Assembly: GCF_024198175.1 (NCBI RefSeq)
Contig: NZ_JAJVKV010000004.1
Location: 62,001 to 126,000 of the forward strand
Origin: Pyxidicoccus xibeiensis
GTDB lineage: Bacteria > Myxococcota > Myxococcia > Myxococcales > Myxococcaceae
DNA length: 64,000 nt
Direction of reading: 5' to 3'
Both the position numbers and the translations under genes were made by a program. Within the stretch, counting starts at the first letter, position 1; each line of letters begins with the position of its first letter. The notes below the pieces were generated by a model. It did not search any database. It was not told where the DNA came from and was given only the letters and a program-made list of their open reading frames with translations. Shown in pieces: positions 1-9,016 of the stretch.

Positions 1-968
1 GCGCGCCGGGCGGCCATGCGCTGCACGCCGATGGCCAGGGCGATGGTGACGATGGCGGGCAGCCCCTCGGGGATGGCGGCCACCGCCAGGGTAATCGCCA
101 CCACCACCGCCTCGCTCAGCTCGTAGCCGCGCCACAGCCCCACGCCCAGCAGCACCACGGACACCACCAGGATGGCCCCGGTGATGTACTTGGCGATGGT
201 GGCCAGCGCCTTCGTCAGCGGCGTCTGGAGGTCGGTGGCTTCGCTGAGCATCTGCGAGATGCGCCCCAGCTCGGTGGCGCCGCCGGTGGCCACCACGCTC
301 GCGGTGCCCGTGCCGGACGTCACCAGCGTGCCGCCGAAGACGAGGCTCGTCCGGTCTCCCAGCTCGGCCCCCGCGTCCACCGCCTCCACCCGCTTGTGTG
401 CCGGCACCGACTCGCCCGTGAGCGCGGCCTCCTCCACCTGGAGGTTGCGCGAGGACAACAGCCGCATGTCCGCCGGCACCTTGTCCCCCGAGGCCAGCTC
501 CACGATGTCCCCGGGCACCAGCCGCGACGCCGGGACGGACAGCTTCCGCCCTCCGCGAAGCACCGTCGCGTTCTCCGGCACCATCCGGCTGAGGGCCTCA
601 ATCGCCTTGCCCGCCCGGTACTCCTGCACGAAGCCGATGAGGGTGTTGAGCACCACCACCGCGGCCACTACCAGGCCGTCCGTCACCTTGCCCATGGCGA
701 TGGCCAGCACGGCGGAGGCGATGAGCACCCAGATGAAGGGGCTGTTGACCTGACGCCACAGGAGCTTGAGCGGCCCCTCGCCCTTCTGGCGCTCGATGAC
801 GTTGGGCCCATGGCGCTCCAGCCGCGCGCGCGCCTCCTCCTCCGTCAGCCCCTCCTGGCGGCTGCCGAGCAGCGACAGCACCTCGTCCGGTGTCCGTGCA
901 TGCCAGGAAGGCGAGGTGGCAGGCAGTCCATCGGCGGGGGAGCCACGCGTGGGCGGCGCGTCTGTCAT
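1..968 (-). CDS. Cation-transporting P-type ATPase (type II, Ca2+/Na+-like), N-terminal part, cut by window edge
   Basis: The reading frame is open from an ATG at 968 to the window edge (322 codons) and is a partial gene. A GAGGAGG box lies just upstream. The product begins with a cation-ATPase N-terminal domain (LTEEEARARLERHGPN, about residues 39-55), followed by two membrane segments. The actuator domain follows, with the TGES dephosphorylation motif in LTGESVPAHK. The fourth helix carries PEGLP in AIPEGLPAIVTIAL, the ion-binding kink of SERCA-like pumps. The DKTG phosphorylation site and nucleotide domain would lie beyond the window. The family pumps cations across the inner membrane at the cost of ATP. 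PEGLP favours a Ca2+- or Na+-type pump over a metal exporter, but the ion cannot be fixed from this part. Confidence 0.93.
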   Translation of the reverse strand, partial: MTDAPPTRGSPADGLPATSPSWHARTPDEVLSLLGSRQEGLTEEEARARLERHGPNVIERQKGEGPLKLLWRQVNSPFIWVLIASAVLAIAMGKVTDGLVVAAVVVLNTLIGFVQEYRAGKAIEALSRMVPENATVLRGGRKLSVPASRLVPGDIVELASGDKVPADMRLLSSRNLQVEEAALTGESVPAHKRVEAVDAGAELGDRTSLVFGGTLVTSGTGTASVVATGGATELGRISQMLSEATDLQTPLTKALATIAKYITGAILVVSVVLLGVGLWRGYELSEAVVVAITLAVAAIPEGLPAIVTIALAIGVQRMAARR

Positions 969-1191
969 GGGGCGCATCCTCCTCGCGGCAATCTGGGGAT
1001 GCGGGGACCGCCGAGGCGCGCATGCTCCCTCGTATCCCCACCGCGCGGGCGGCGCCGTCCGTCGTCGGATGGACACCCCGGTGCCCTCGCAGGCCGCCTG
1101 GATGTCACATGCAGGGAAGTTCGCCACTGCGCGTCTTCCCGGACACTTCCCTTTCCACCCTCGATTCGCCGGCCCCAGCTGCAAATGCAAC

Positions 1192-1207
1192 TGGCACCAC
1201 GAGTGCA
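1192..1207 (+). promoter_or_regulatory. Candidate sigma-54 (-24/-12) promoter
   Basis: TGGCAC at 1192-1197 is followed by five bases and then GTGCA at 1203-1207. The GG at 1193-1194 and the GC at 1205-1206 are separated by exactly ten bases, the invariant spacing of RpoN promoters. The match to TGGCAC-N5-TTGC has one mismatch. It lies 43 bases upstream of the lipoprotein start at 1250. RpoN promoters are common in myxobacteria. No enhancer site was identified. Confidence 0.55.
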
Positions 1208-1249
1208 ATACGGGCTCGCAGGACATCCGTCCGGGAGGAGCACGTGAAC

Positions 1250-3247
1250 ATGAAGGGATGGAGGAAGGGGCTGGGGTTGCTGCCCGCCCTTGGGATGATG
1301 GTGGGTTGCGGCGGCGTGGCGGGACCCGAGGAGACGGCAGAAGCGCCTGCGCTGAAGTCAGCGGAGGCCGCGGCGGTGACGGAGGCGTGCGAGCCGAGGA
1401 CTGTCCATACGGACGAAAGCTACGGTGTGACGTACGACACCTATGTCGAACAGGACGCAGCGGGGACGGCGCACGGCACGTCCACGAAGCTGGTGTCAGA
1501 CGGCTCGCCCCGGCAGGACACCTACCTGGACTTCAGGTTCTCGCTCCTGGACGAGAGCTTCATCCGGGCGCGCATCCGGCTCTACGCGACGGACGGCTCC
1601 ACCAATGGCCCGGCCCTGTACCGCACCAGCTCGGGCTGGACGGACACCCTGACCTGGAGCACGCGTCCGGCCCCCATCGGCGGCGCGGTGGCCAACGTGG
1701 GTGAGGTGGCCTCCGGAAGCTGGGTGGAATACGACGTGACCTCCGTCGTCACCGGCAGCGGCGCGCACGCCTTCGTCCTGATTCCCGAGGGCGGCAACGG
1801 CGTGGACTTCGTCTCCCGGGAGGACTCGCGCCAGGACCTGCGCCCGCAGCTGGTGCTGACCTACGCCCATACCGTGTGCACCTACCAGGGCACGGGCGGA
1901 GAGGTCACCGACGTGCAGCTGGAGGGTGGCGCGGGTGACGAGACGATGCAGGCCCTGGCCACCGACAGCACCGGTGCCTACGTCGTCGCGGGCTACTACA
2001 ACGGGTCCGGCAACCTCGGCGGTGCGACGTTCCCCGGGCCGAAGGGGCTGCTGCTCGGCCGCTTCCGCGCGGATGGCACGCACGAGTGGTCCAGCGGCTT
2101 CCCGCAGGACTCCGCGGAGATGAACGTCACCGGCGTGACGCTCACCCCGCTGGGCAACGTGCTGGTGGTGGGCTACTACATGGGCACGCCGCAGCTCGGC
2201 ACCTTCACGCTGCCCACGGCTCCGCTCTACGGCACCTTCCTCGCCAAGTTCTCCCCCAGCGGCCGCCTCACCTGGGCGCGGGGCTTCACCGCGAGCTACG
2301 GCCATGGCGAGGACATTGACCACCTGAGCGTCATCCCCAGGGCCGTGGCCACCGACGCCAATGGCAGCCTCATCGTCACGGGTTTCTTCTTCGGCAACAC
2401 CAACCTGGGCGGTGGCCTCCTGTACGCGGGCCCCTCGAGCACGCCCTACAACGACGCGTACCCGGGTCTGTTCATCGCGAAGTACTCCTGGGAAGGCAAC
2501 CACCTCTGGTCCAAGGCCTACGACGCCGGTAGCTATGGCACGTGGGGCGAGTCGCTGGCCACGGACAGCGCGGGCAACGTGCTGCTCGGTGGCTATGCGA
2601 GCAGCACCTCCGGTGGCGCCCCGGTGCTGGGCGCCACGAGCCGGGAGACCCCCGTCATCGCGAAGTTCTCTCCGGACGGGACGCTCCTGTGGAACCGGGC
2701 GCTCAATGGCGCCAGAGGCACCGTGGTGGGCGTGGCGGCGCTGCCTGGAGACGCGGTGGCCTTCGCCGGTCGATTCAACAGGACCTTCACCTTCGCGGGC
2801 CAGACCCTGGCGAGCAGCCAGGCGAACGAGCCCGATGGTGGCAACACGGACGTGATGCTCGGCGTGCTGGAGGCGGTCGGCACGGACCGCTGGGCGCGCC
2901 GCCACGGTGACGACAACACCGAGAGCGTGACGCGGATGGTGGTGGACGCGCAGGGGAACTTCCGGCTGGCGGGAACCCACGTCGACCCGGTGAACCTGGG
3001 GGGTGGCACCATCGGCGCGCCGAGGGGAACGAGCGCGCATGTCTTCGTGGCGAGCTACGGCCCCGATGGCGTCCACCAGTGGTCCCGCAGCGTGGGTCCG
3101 AGCTTCAGCTGGCAGCCCCTGCTCGGTGTGACGCCCGACGGCTCCACCCTCTTCGGCGGCACCATCAGCGGCCCCACGTTCGTGCATACGACGCAGTACG
3201 GCCCGCCCCAGGGCGCGGACCTGTTCCTGCTGAAGCTCACGCCGTGA
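1250..3247 (+). CDS. DNRLRE-domain lipoprotein with SBBP-like repeats
   Basis: The protein has 665 residues. The start is ATG 1250, with a GTG at 1244 as an alternative; GGGAGGAG at 1233-1240 serves either. A lipobox (MMVGC) near residue 20 predicts an outer-membrane lipoprotein. Next comes a DNRLRE/CBM96-like beta-sandwich of about 150 residues (YVEQD, TYLDFRFSL, ARIRLYATD, VEYDVTSVV). The C-terminal two thirds is a series of beta-propeller-like repeats with signatures such as ATDSTGAYVVAGYYNG, LGGATFPGP and KFSPDGTLLWNRAL, as in SBBP or delta-60 repeats of myxobacterial surface proteins. The role is probably carbohydrate or surface binding. No catalytic motif is seen. It stands alone, behind a likely sigma-54 promoter. 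Confidence 0.85.
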   Translation: MKGWRKGLGLLPALGMMVGCGGVAGPEETAEAPALKSAEAAAVTEACEPRTVHTDESYGVTYDTYVEQDAAGTAHGTSTKLVSDGSPRQDTYLDFRFSLLDESFIRARIRLYATDGSTNGPALYRTSSGWTDTLTWSTRPAPIGGAVANVGEVASGSWVEYDVTSVVTGSGAHAFVLIPEGGNGVDFVSREDSRQDLRPQLVLTYAHTVCTYQGTGGEVTDVQLEGGAGDETMQALATDSTGAYVVAGYYNGSGNLGGATFPGPKGLLLGRFRADGTHEWSSGFPQDSAEMNVTGVTLTPLGNVLVVGYYMGTPQLGTFTLPTAPLYGTFLAKFSPSGRLTWARGFTASYGHGEDIDHLSVIPRAVATDANGSLIVTGFFFGNTNLGGGLLYAGPSSTPYNDAYPGLFIAKYSWEGNHLWSKAYDAGSYGTWGESLATDSAGNVLLGGYASSTSGGAPVLGATSRETPVIAKFSPDGTLLWNRALNGARGTVVGVAALPGDAVAFAGRFNRTFTFAGQTLASSQANEPDGGNTDVMLGVLEAVGTDRWARRHGDDNTESVTRMVVDAQGNFRLAGTHVDPVNLGGGTIGAPRGTSAHVFVASYGPDGVHQWSRSVGPSFSWQPLLGVTPDGSTLFGGTISGPTFVHTTQYGPPQGADLFLLKLTP

Positions 3248-3402
3248 GGCGTGCGGCAGCGGTGTGATTGAACACGCGAGGCCGGGGGCACCACGCTCCC
3301 GGCCTCGCGACTTTCCGAAGCCGCTGGACGAATTCTGGGACGCCACCAACTGGCCGGCCTCTTCGGAAGGGAGTGCATCCCATCCGCAGTGGAGGAACCC
3401 CC

Positions 3403-3702
3403 ATGAAGCGTCTGCTCGCGTGCGTCCTGCTGTTCTCGGCTCCCCTCGTGGCCTGTGGCGGAGAAGAGTTGCCGTTGGCGGAGACGGAAGAAGTGCAGCA
3501 GGAGCAGGTCACCCCCGCTCCGGAAGCAGCGGTGGCGGAGGAGGGCGAGGTGGAAGCCGCCGCGGGGTGCTGGGTCACCCTGCGCACGTGCAGACTCATT
3601 CCAATCGCCGGGGGCAGCATCCCGGACTGCTCGGCGACGAACTGCACCGTGTCGCAGCGGCTCAGCCACTGCTGGGGGCTCTGGAACGACATCTGTAGCT
3701 GA
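3403..3702 (+). CDS. Small cysteine-rich lipoprotein, function unknown
   Basis: This is a 99-residue protein with a good GGAGG ribosome binding site (3391-3395), seven bases before the ATG. The signal sequence ends in a lipobox (LVAC). An acidic Glu/Val/Gln-rich spacer follows. The last 45 residues carry six cysteines (GCW, TCR, DCS, NCT, HCW, ICS), which suggests a disulfide-tied knob on a flexible stalk anchored to a membrane. I do not recognise the family. Coding is supported by the lipobox, the ribosome site and codon bias. A terminator hairpin follows directly. Confidence 0.75.
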   Translation: MKRLLACVLLFSAPLVACGGEELPLAETEEVQQEQVTPAPEAAVAEEGEVEAAAGCWVTLRTCRLIPIAGGSIPDCSATNCTVSQRLSHCWGLWNDICS

Positions 3703-3703
3703 C

Positions 3704-3723
3704 AGGGCCGGTGTGTCGGCCCT
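3704..3723. terminator. Bidirectional terminator hairpin
   Basis: A perfect 7-bp stem (AGGGCCG / CGGCCCT) encloses a 6-base loop. It lies between two convergent genes whose stops are at 3702 and 3730. No T-tract is present, as is usual for intrinsic terminators in this high-GC genome. Confidence 0.6.
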
Positions 3724-3729
3724 CCCTGG

Positions 3730-6700
3730 CTACACCGCAGGGAGGGCACGCTTCCGGGCCGAGGGCCGCCAGCTGAACTTCACCCGCCGGAGCGGCTCGA
3801 GGACCAGCGTCCGGTCCGACACGCGGAGCATCTCTCCGCTGTCGAGCGTCACCCCGCGCCCGCCGTCCGCGAGCAGGAGGAAGTCGCCAGGGCGGGGCTT
3901 CGCTCCGAGCAGGACACCCTCGCCGTACTCCATGAACCAGGCGAGCCAGTCATTCGTCTCCGAGGGGCCCCTGCGCAGCAGGGCCTTCAGCTCGGGCTTC
4001 AGCTTCGACTCGGACAGGTACGCGTCGTGCCGGAAGAAGGGGTTGTCGCTGAACGTCTCCTCCGCCTGGGCATGGGCCCAGAGCCGCAGCCGGCCGAGCT
4101 CCGCGCCCAGGTCGGAGTAGGCCTCGTCGTTGGTGTCGTCGGTGTAGCGCCGCGGCGTGACGGAGGGCCTCCAGAACGAGTGGGGCCCCACCGCGTCGAA
4201 GGGCTCGTAGCTCAGCTCCTTGTCAGCGTACGTGAGCAGCACCGCCGGCAGGCCCTCCTCCGTGCTCGCCACCAGCACGCCGAAGGCGTCGTCCGAGAAG
4301 CACCACGTGCCTGTCGGGAGCTGCGTTCCCGGCGTGTAGCGGACCACGCCCTCTCCGAGCGTATCCACGGCGACGCGGACGCCTTCGAAGCTCGCGCGCG
4401 GAACGATGCGCGCGCGAATCCAGGCCGGCGCCTTCAGGGAGACGAGCGCCGCCAGGTCCTTCGGCTCCTTGTAGAAGAAGGTCCGCTCGGCCCCGTCCAC
4501 CGTGCGGTCCTCCCAGCTCTTGTCCGGGTCTCGGCGGGCGACGAACTCCGCCAAGGCCGAGGAAGCACCGTAGAACTCGCGGGCTCCCCCTTCGCCCGCC
4601 AGCTCCCGGGGCTGGAGCGACGGGGTGAAGACCTCGGTGAGGGCCGCCCGGGAGATGGGCGCGTCGGACACCTGGAGCACGCCCTGCTCCGTCAGGGCCA
4701 GCGTCTTCGCCGGCGCTCCATCCGGGCGCGCCTCCAGCACGAGCCCCTCCCGCCGCACGCCGCCGTCATCCGTCCAGGAGAAGAGGTCGCCGGGCTTCAC
4801 CCCGGAGCGCCCCCGTGCACCGGCGTGACGGTAGAAGAAGTTCCGGAGGGCGGAGCGGGGCGCCTGCCAGCACAGGGGCCCCAGGGCCCGGCGTGCCTCG
4901 GGCGTGCTCCCCTTCTCCAGCATCAGGCCGAGGAGGACCTGGAGCGCGGTGTGCTTCGAGAAGTCATGGGTCTTCTCGCCCCGGCGGACCTCATCGAGGC
5001 CCACATGGCCGCGAGCATGGTTGAGCGCGGCGTTCAGGTCGCTGAAGACAGCAGGCATGGAGTCCTCGAGGCCCCGCGTCCAGGAGCGGGGCTGGGGTGA
5101 AGGCACCCAGATGAAGTGGAAGTCGGCGGCGTCCACGCCGTGGCTCAGCTTCACGGCGGCCGGAGCCTCGCCGATGCGGCCCGGCGCGTGGGTGCCGCCG
5201 GTGAGGACATCCACCGGCTCGCCCTTCGCGCTGACCCGCGTGACGACGGCGAGCGTGTTCCGGTGGAAGGGGATGAGCACGTCACCCACGCGCACGCGGT
5301 CCGTGCCCGGCACGTAGGGCCTGAGCCCCTCTCCGTGCGTGTCCAGGTACGCGAGCACGCCGTGCAGGTCCTCGGTGCCCTGGAGCGCGCGGGACGCGTC
5401 GGCGAGCCCGGCCGTGGTGACGAGCTCGCGAAGGAAGCCGCCCATGGACCGCAGGCTGCGCTCCTCCTTCGCGCCGGGGACCTCCTCCTCGCCCCACAGC
5501 CGGATGAGCGTGCGCAGCGTGGCGTTGACGTCCGCGTAGGCGGGAGAGGCCGTGTCGCCGGAGGCGAAGAAGCGCGGCTCGACGGTGGGCGGCCAGTGGT
5601 AGACGAGTTGCTCCTTCGGCACCGTCAGGTCCTTCTCCGCCAGGCCGGGCTCGGTCGCTACCCGCCCCGTCGCGGCCGTCACCCGGCCCCGCGCATCCAC
5701 GTGGGTGACCATCCAGACGGTGGCGTCCCCGCCGAGCAGCAGGTCGCCCTCCGCCGCGGGGTGGGGCGCCGCTTCCGTCTCCGCGTACCGGCGCAGGCCG
5801 TCTCCATGCAGCTCGGCGTTGCGCGCGAGCGTGACGGCCGTAGGCGTCTCCGTGGGCGGCAGGATGACCTGGAGGATGTCGCGGTTGCGCTCGACGTGCC
5901 TGCCGGGGCCCTCCTTCCAGTCGGCCAGGAGCTGCCGCACGCCCTCCATGTCCCGGGCGTGCGCGGCCCGGGCCTTCACGGCCTCGGTGCTCGCGGTGCT
6001 CGTTCCCTCCGGAGGCTTCGGGTCGACCTTCCACCACGTGGACCGGGGGGCCTGCAGGTGGTCCACGTCGTACCGGCGCTTCGGAAGCGCGGGTGGCACG
6101 GCGGGCGCGGGAGGCTGCCACCCCTTGGGAAGCAAGCCCTCGTCGGTGAAGAAGGTGAGGCGCTTGCCGCCGAGCGTTCCCAGGTCCCCGGGCCGCTCGG
6201 TGTGGACGATGTGGCTCTTGCCCACCAGCGCGAACATGAGGGAGTCGGCGAAGTCCTCCTGGGGCGAGGCCGCGGCATACAGGGAAGGCATGCCCGCGGC
6301 GGAGAGCTGCTGGGTCATCTGCGCCGCTGGAAGCAGGCCCAGCGCGTCGTGCTGGTCCACGAGCTTCGTGTTCCTCATGTTGAGGAGCCAGGGACTCATG
6401 GTGGCCGCGATGTAGTTGGGCGGCTGCGTGCGGAGCCACGGGAGGATGAGGCCCAGCAGGGGCACCTTCGTCGCGCTCCAGTCGTTCATCACCCAGTCTG
6501 TGTCTTCGGAGTACTCCGACATGAAGTCGCGGGCGCGGTGCTCGTCCACCTTGGAGCCCATGAAGCCCAGCACGATGCCCGCGGGCACCAGCGGCCACAC
6601 GAAGAAGGACCCGATGCCCGCCAGCTGCGTCCCAATCGCGGAGATGACCGCGCCAATCAACCCGGCGATGTCACCGATGCGCTTGGGATGCCCGCCACAG

Positions 6701-7338
6701 CGCTCGGACATCACCGCGTGCGCGAGCTCGTGCAGCAGCATGTCGCCGAGGCCCCGGTAGTCATTGCTCGAAGGCGGGTACTTCTCCAGGTACTCGTAGG
6801 GGCGGCTCTTCTTGGGGAGCGAGGCGGGCTTGGGGTCTGGCTCCCTGTCCAGGAAGTCGAGGGCGCCCTCCTCGGGCAGGTCGATGAAGTCCGAGGTGAG
6901 GTGGTAGTAGTAGCGGGCCCCCACGTCCGGCCCCAGCCCCGTCGCGCGCCGGATGGGCCAGGGCCTCAGCTCCCGCTGCAGCTCGGGAGGCAGGTTGGAC
7001 AGGACGTCGTAGAGGATGCGCGCCACCCAGCTCCGGACCGGCTCGTCCCAGGGATGCAGCTCATCCGACAGGTACGGCCATCCCTCCGGCCAGGGGATGA
7101 CCAGCTCCACCTTCGCGGTGGCCGTCTCACCGGTGGCCGGGTTCGTGGCCCTGACGGTGACGACGTTGTCCGAGGGCTTCGTGCTGCTCGCGGTGAAGGT
7201 GCCGTCCGGCTCCAGGACACCGACATCGGAAGGAACAGACGCGTCCAGGCTGAGCGTGGCGGAAGAGTCGTTGACGGTGAAACGGACACTCTTGCCGAGG
7301 TGGACCTCGGCCTGGGACGACTGAATCGCGAGCGGCAT
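3730..7338 (-). CDS. Large modular HExxH (metallopeptidase-like) protein
   Basis: The protein has 1202 residues. I place the start at ATG 7338, which has GGAG four bases upstream; an in-frame GTG at 7365 lacks such a site. Residues 1-82 look like a bacterial Ig-like (Big) domain (ATLSLDASVP, VVTVRATNPATGE). A HELAH motif at about 203-207 matches the HExxH zinc signature, and DEHRARDFM follows about 60 residues later as a possible third-ligand region. A hydrophobic stretch at about 222-260 could be a membrane hairpin. From about residue 530 a module recurs four or five times: an (A/F)-(Y/F)-x-D-(L/V)-N/G-A-x-L helix, then a 'PGD-x-L' beta segment, ending in 'F-x-W-x-P-S'. No signal peptide is obvious. 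I do not recognise the full architecture; activity is inferred from HExxH only. Confidence 0.7.
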   Translation of the reverse strand: MPLAIQSSQAEVHLGKSVRFTVNDSSATLSLDASVPSDVGVLEPDGTFTASSTKPSDNVVTVRATNPATGETATAKVELVIPWPEGWPYLSDELHPWDEPVRSWVARILYDVLSNLPPELQRELRPWPIRRATGLGPDVGARYYYHLTSDFIDLPEEGALDFLDREPDPKPASLPKKSRPYEYLEKYPPSSNDYRGLGDMLLHELAHAVMSERCGGHPKRIGDIAGLIGAVISAIGTQLAGIGSFFVWPLVPAGIVLGFMGSKVDEHRARDFMSEYSEDTDWVMNDWSATKVPLLGLILPWLRTQPPNYIAATMSPWLLNMRNTKLVDQHDALGLLPAAQMTQQLSAAGMPSLYAAASPQEDFADSLMFALVGKSHIVHTERPGDLGTLGGKRLTFFTDEGLLPKGWQPPAPAVPPALPKRRYDVDHLQAPRSTWWKVDPKPPEGTSTASTEAVKARAAHARDMEGVRQLLADWKEGPGRHVERNRDILQVILPPTETPTAVTLARNAELHGDGLRRYAETEAAPHPAAEGDLLLGGDATVWMVTHVDARGRVTAATGRVATEPGLAEKDLTVPKEQLVYHWPPTVEPRFFASGDTASPAYADVNATLRTLIRLWGEEEVPGAKEERSLRSMGGFLRELVTTAGLADASRALQGTEDLHGVLAYLDTHGEGLRPYVPGTDRVRVGDVLIPFHRNTLAVVTRVSAKGEPVDVLTGGTHAPGRIGEAPAAVKLSHGVDAADFHFIWVPSPQPRSWTRGLEDSMPAVFSDLNAALNHARGHVGLDEVRRGEKTHDFSKHTALQVLLGLMLEKGSTPEARRALGPLCWQAPRSALRNFFYRHAGARGRSGVKPGDLFSWTDDGGVRREGLVLEARPDGAPAKTLALTEQGVLQVSDAPISRAALTEVFTPSLQPRELAGEGGAREFYGASSALAEFVARRDPDKSWEDRTVDGAERTFFYKEPKDLAALVSLKAPAWIRARIVPRASFEGVRVAVDTLGEGVVRYTPGTQLPTGTWCFSDDAFGVLVASTEEGLPAVLLTYADKELSYEPFDAVGPHSFWRPSVTPRRYTDDTNDEAYSDLGAELGRLRLWAHAQAEETFSDNPFFRHDAYLSESKLKPELKALLRRGPSETNDWLAWFMEYGEGVLLGAKPRPGDFLLLADGGRGVTLDSGEMLRVSDRTLVLEPLRRVKFSWRPSARKRALPAV

Positions 7339-7425
7339 CGCACTCCGGAGGAAGGGAGGGCGCACAGTATGCCCCTTCCGGGTGTCACTGGCCGGCCCCG
7401 GGCGTCCGTGTTAACGCGGCGGGCC

Positions 7426-8859
7426 ATGCACCCCTCCTCGGTTCTTCATCGCTGGAAGCACTCCCTGCTGGCACTGGCCCTGGGAGCGCTCGTCGCGGCC
7501 TGTTCCTCCAACCCGGGCACGAAGCCTGATGGCGTCACGCAGGATGAGGACTCGGGCACGACGGATGGAGTCGAGGATGGCGGTCCCACGCCAGCGGGCG
7601 ACGCGGGCACGGACGATGCGGGCACCGATGCCGGAACGGGGGCGGGCACGGACGCGGGCACCGATGCCGGAACGAGCGCGGGCACGGACGCGGGCACCGA
7701 TGCAGGCTCGGACGGTGGCACGGGAGGCGGCGCGGACGCGGGGCCCGTCATCCCCGTGCCGACGGACGGAGGCACCGTCATCACCAGCACGCTGTCGGGC
7801 CGGCTGACGGCGGCGGGCTCGCCCTACCGCGTGGTGGGGGATGCGAACGGCGTCGTCACCATTCCGCGCGGCCAGAGCCTCACGGTGGAGCCGGGCGTCA
7901 TCCTCGACTTCCGCGGCCGCCCGGACGTGACGGAGGCGGACGTGGACCGGGCCTCTCCCAACAGCGTGATGAACCACCAACGCGGCCGGGTGGAGGTGCG
8001 CGTGTACGGCGCCATCCGCGTCCAGGGCACCGCGCAGCAGCCGGTGCTGCTCACGTCCACCAACCCGTATGGCTGGTGGGGGGTGAACTTCTACGGCCAG
8101 AACTCGGTGGGCGACGGCCACCCCGTCTTCGCGCACATGGTCTTCGAGAAGGTGCGGAAGAATCAGTACAACGGCGACCGTGACTGGACGCGTGGCGCGC
8201 TGTGGGCCTACTACCCGGGGCCGGTGACGATTACGGACTCGGTGTTCCGCGACAACGAGGCGTCTGCCCACTGCGGCGCCGTGGACCTGATGTTCACGGA
8301 CGGCTCGCGCATCGAGAACACCGTCTTCGACAACAACCGCATCGTCGAAATCGACCGCTTCGCCCAGCCTGGCACCTTCTCCATGTCCGGAGGCGGAGCG
8401 CTGTGCATCACCCACGGCCGCAACTCGGTGGTGCGCGGCAACACCTTCCGCGACAACACCGTCGAGGCCTACGGCGGCTTCGTCACCACGGCCCTCCAGC
8501 CCCGGCCGCTGCTCACCTACCCCAACCCGCAGGGCATCGTGGACCTGGGCGGCGGCGGCGCCATCCTCTACTTCCAGCCGGACAATGACCTGCTGGAGGA
8601 CAACCTCTTCGAGGCCAACGAAGTCGTCCTCGGGCCGGGCGCGGCCATCTACCTGGAGGACGTGGGCACGCGCACAGTCACCATGCGCCGCAACCGCTTC
8701 GTGAACAACCGGGGCGGCGCCGGGGGCACCCTCGTCTGCAACCGGGGCGCGGGCACCGTGGAGCTGGTGGTGACGGCCGACAACGTCTTCACCGGCAACA
8801 CGCTGAACGGCCAGCCCGCCGCCAACCTGACGGGCGACTGCAACTCCGCCACGCAGTAG
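7426..8859 (+). CDS. Lipoprotein with Asp-Ala-Gly-Thr linker and right-handed beta-helix
   Basis: The protein has 477 residues. The signal peptide ends with a lipobox (LVAAC). About 65 residues of repetitive, acidic DAGTDAGT linker follow, typical of myxobacterial outer-membrane lipoproteins. The C-terminal region carries parallel beta-helix repeats: GPVTITDSVFRDNEAS, SRIENTVFDNNR, SVVRGNTFRDNTVEAYGG, NDLLEDNLFEANE and TVTMRRNRFVNNRGG. This fold is shared by pectate lyases and other polysaccharide-active proteins and by adhesins. No catalytic residues can be assigned. The gene is divergent from the HExxH gene, with 87 bases between the two starts. Confidence 0.82.
   Translation: MHPSSVLHRWKHSLLALALGALVAACSSNPGTKPDGVTQDEDSGTTDGVEDGGPTPAGDAGTDDAGTDAGTGAGTDAGTDAGTSAGTDAGTDAGSDGGTGGGADAGPVIPVPTDGGTVITSTLSGRLTAAGSPYRVVGDANGVVTIPRGQSLTVEPGVILDFRGRPDVTEADVDRASPNSVMNHQRGRVEVRVYGAIRVQGTAQQPVLLTSTNPYGWWGVNFYGQNSVGDGHPVFAHMVFEKVRKNQYNGDRDWTRGALWAYYPGPVTITDSVFRDNEASAHCGAVDLMFTDGSRIENTVFDNNRIVEIDRFAQPGTFSMSGGGALCITHGRNSVVRGNTFRDNTVEAYGGFVTTALQPRPLLTYPNPQGIVDLGGGGAILYFQPDNDLLEDNLFEANEVVLGPGAAIYLEDVGTRTVTMRRNRFVNNRGGAGGTLVCNRGAGTVELVVTADNVFTGNTLNGQPAANLTGDCNSATQ
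7597..7740 (+). repeat. Degenerate 12-18 bp in-frame repeat coding for the DAGT linker
   Basis: Imperfect repeats of the type GCGGGCACGGACGCGGGC encode the Asp-Ala-Gly-Thr stalk of the lipoprotein. The unit slips in steps of 12 to 18 bases, so copy number is probably variable between strains. Confidence 0.7.
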
Positions 8860-8879
8860 CGGGACTGAAAACTTCGGCT

Positions 8880-8949
8880 GCCTCCGAATCGCCAGGAGGC
8901 AAGCCGGCGAGCGGAGCCGCGCCGGCCGGGTCAGGTCTTCCGGACCCGG
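8880..8949. other. Three successive hairpins after the beta-helix lipoprotein gene
   Basis: Three perfect stems follow each other: GCCTCC/GGAGGC (8880-8900), GCCGGCG/CGCCGGC (8903-8926) and CCGGGTC/GACCCGG (8926-8949). They fill most of the 157-base gap before the acyl-CoA dehydrogenase gene. The first is well placed as a terminator for the gene ending at 8859. The others could extend it or act in the 5' leader of the next gene. No known RNA family is recognised. Confidence 0.4.
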
Positions 8950-9016
8950 GTGGCCCGGTGCGCCCGTTCACGGTAAGCCAGCACCTGGGCCCCAGGCCCG
9001 CGGAAGGACCTCCACC

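Noticed and set aside
1496..3349. Long minus-strand open frame opposite the DNRLRE lipoprotein gene
   Set aside because: It is a GC-rich antisense shadow rich in Arg/Ala/Gly/His with no recognisable domain, whereas the plus frame has a lipobox, domains and a promoter.
5116..7425. Upstream extension of the beta-helix lipoprotein frame (over 700 residues)
   Set aside because: It runs antisense through the HExxH gene. The true start is ATG 7426 at the signal peptide.
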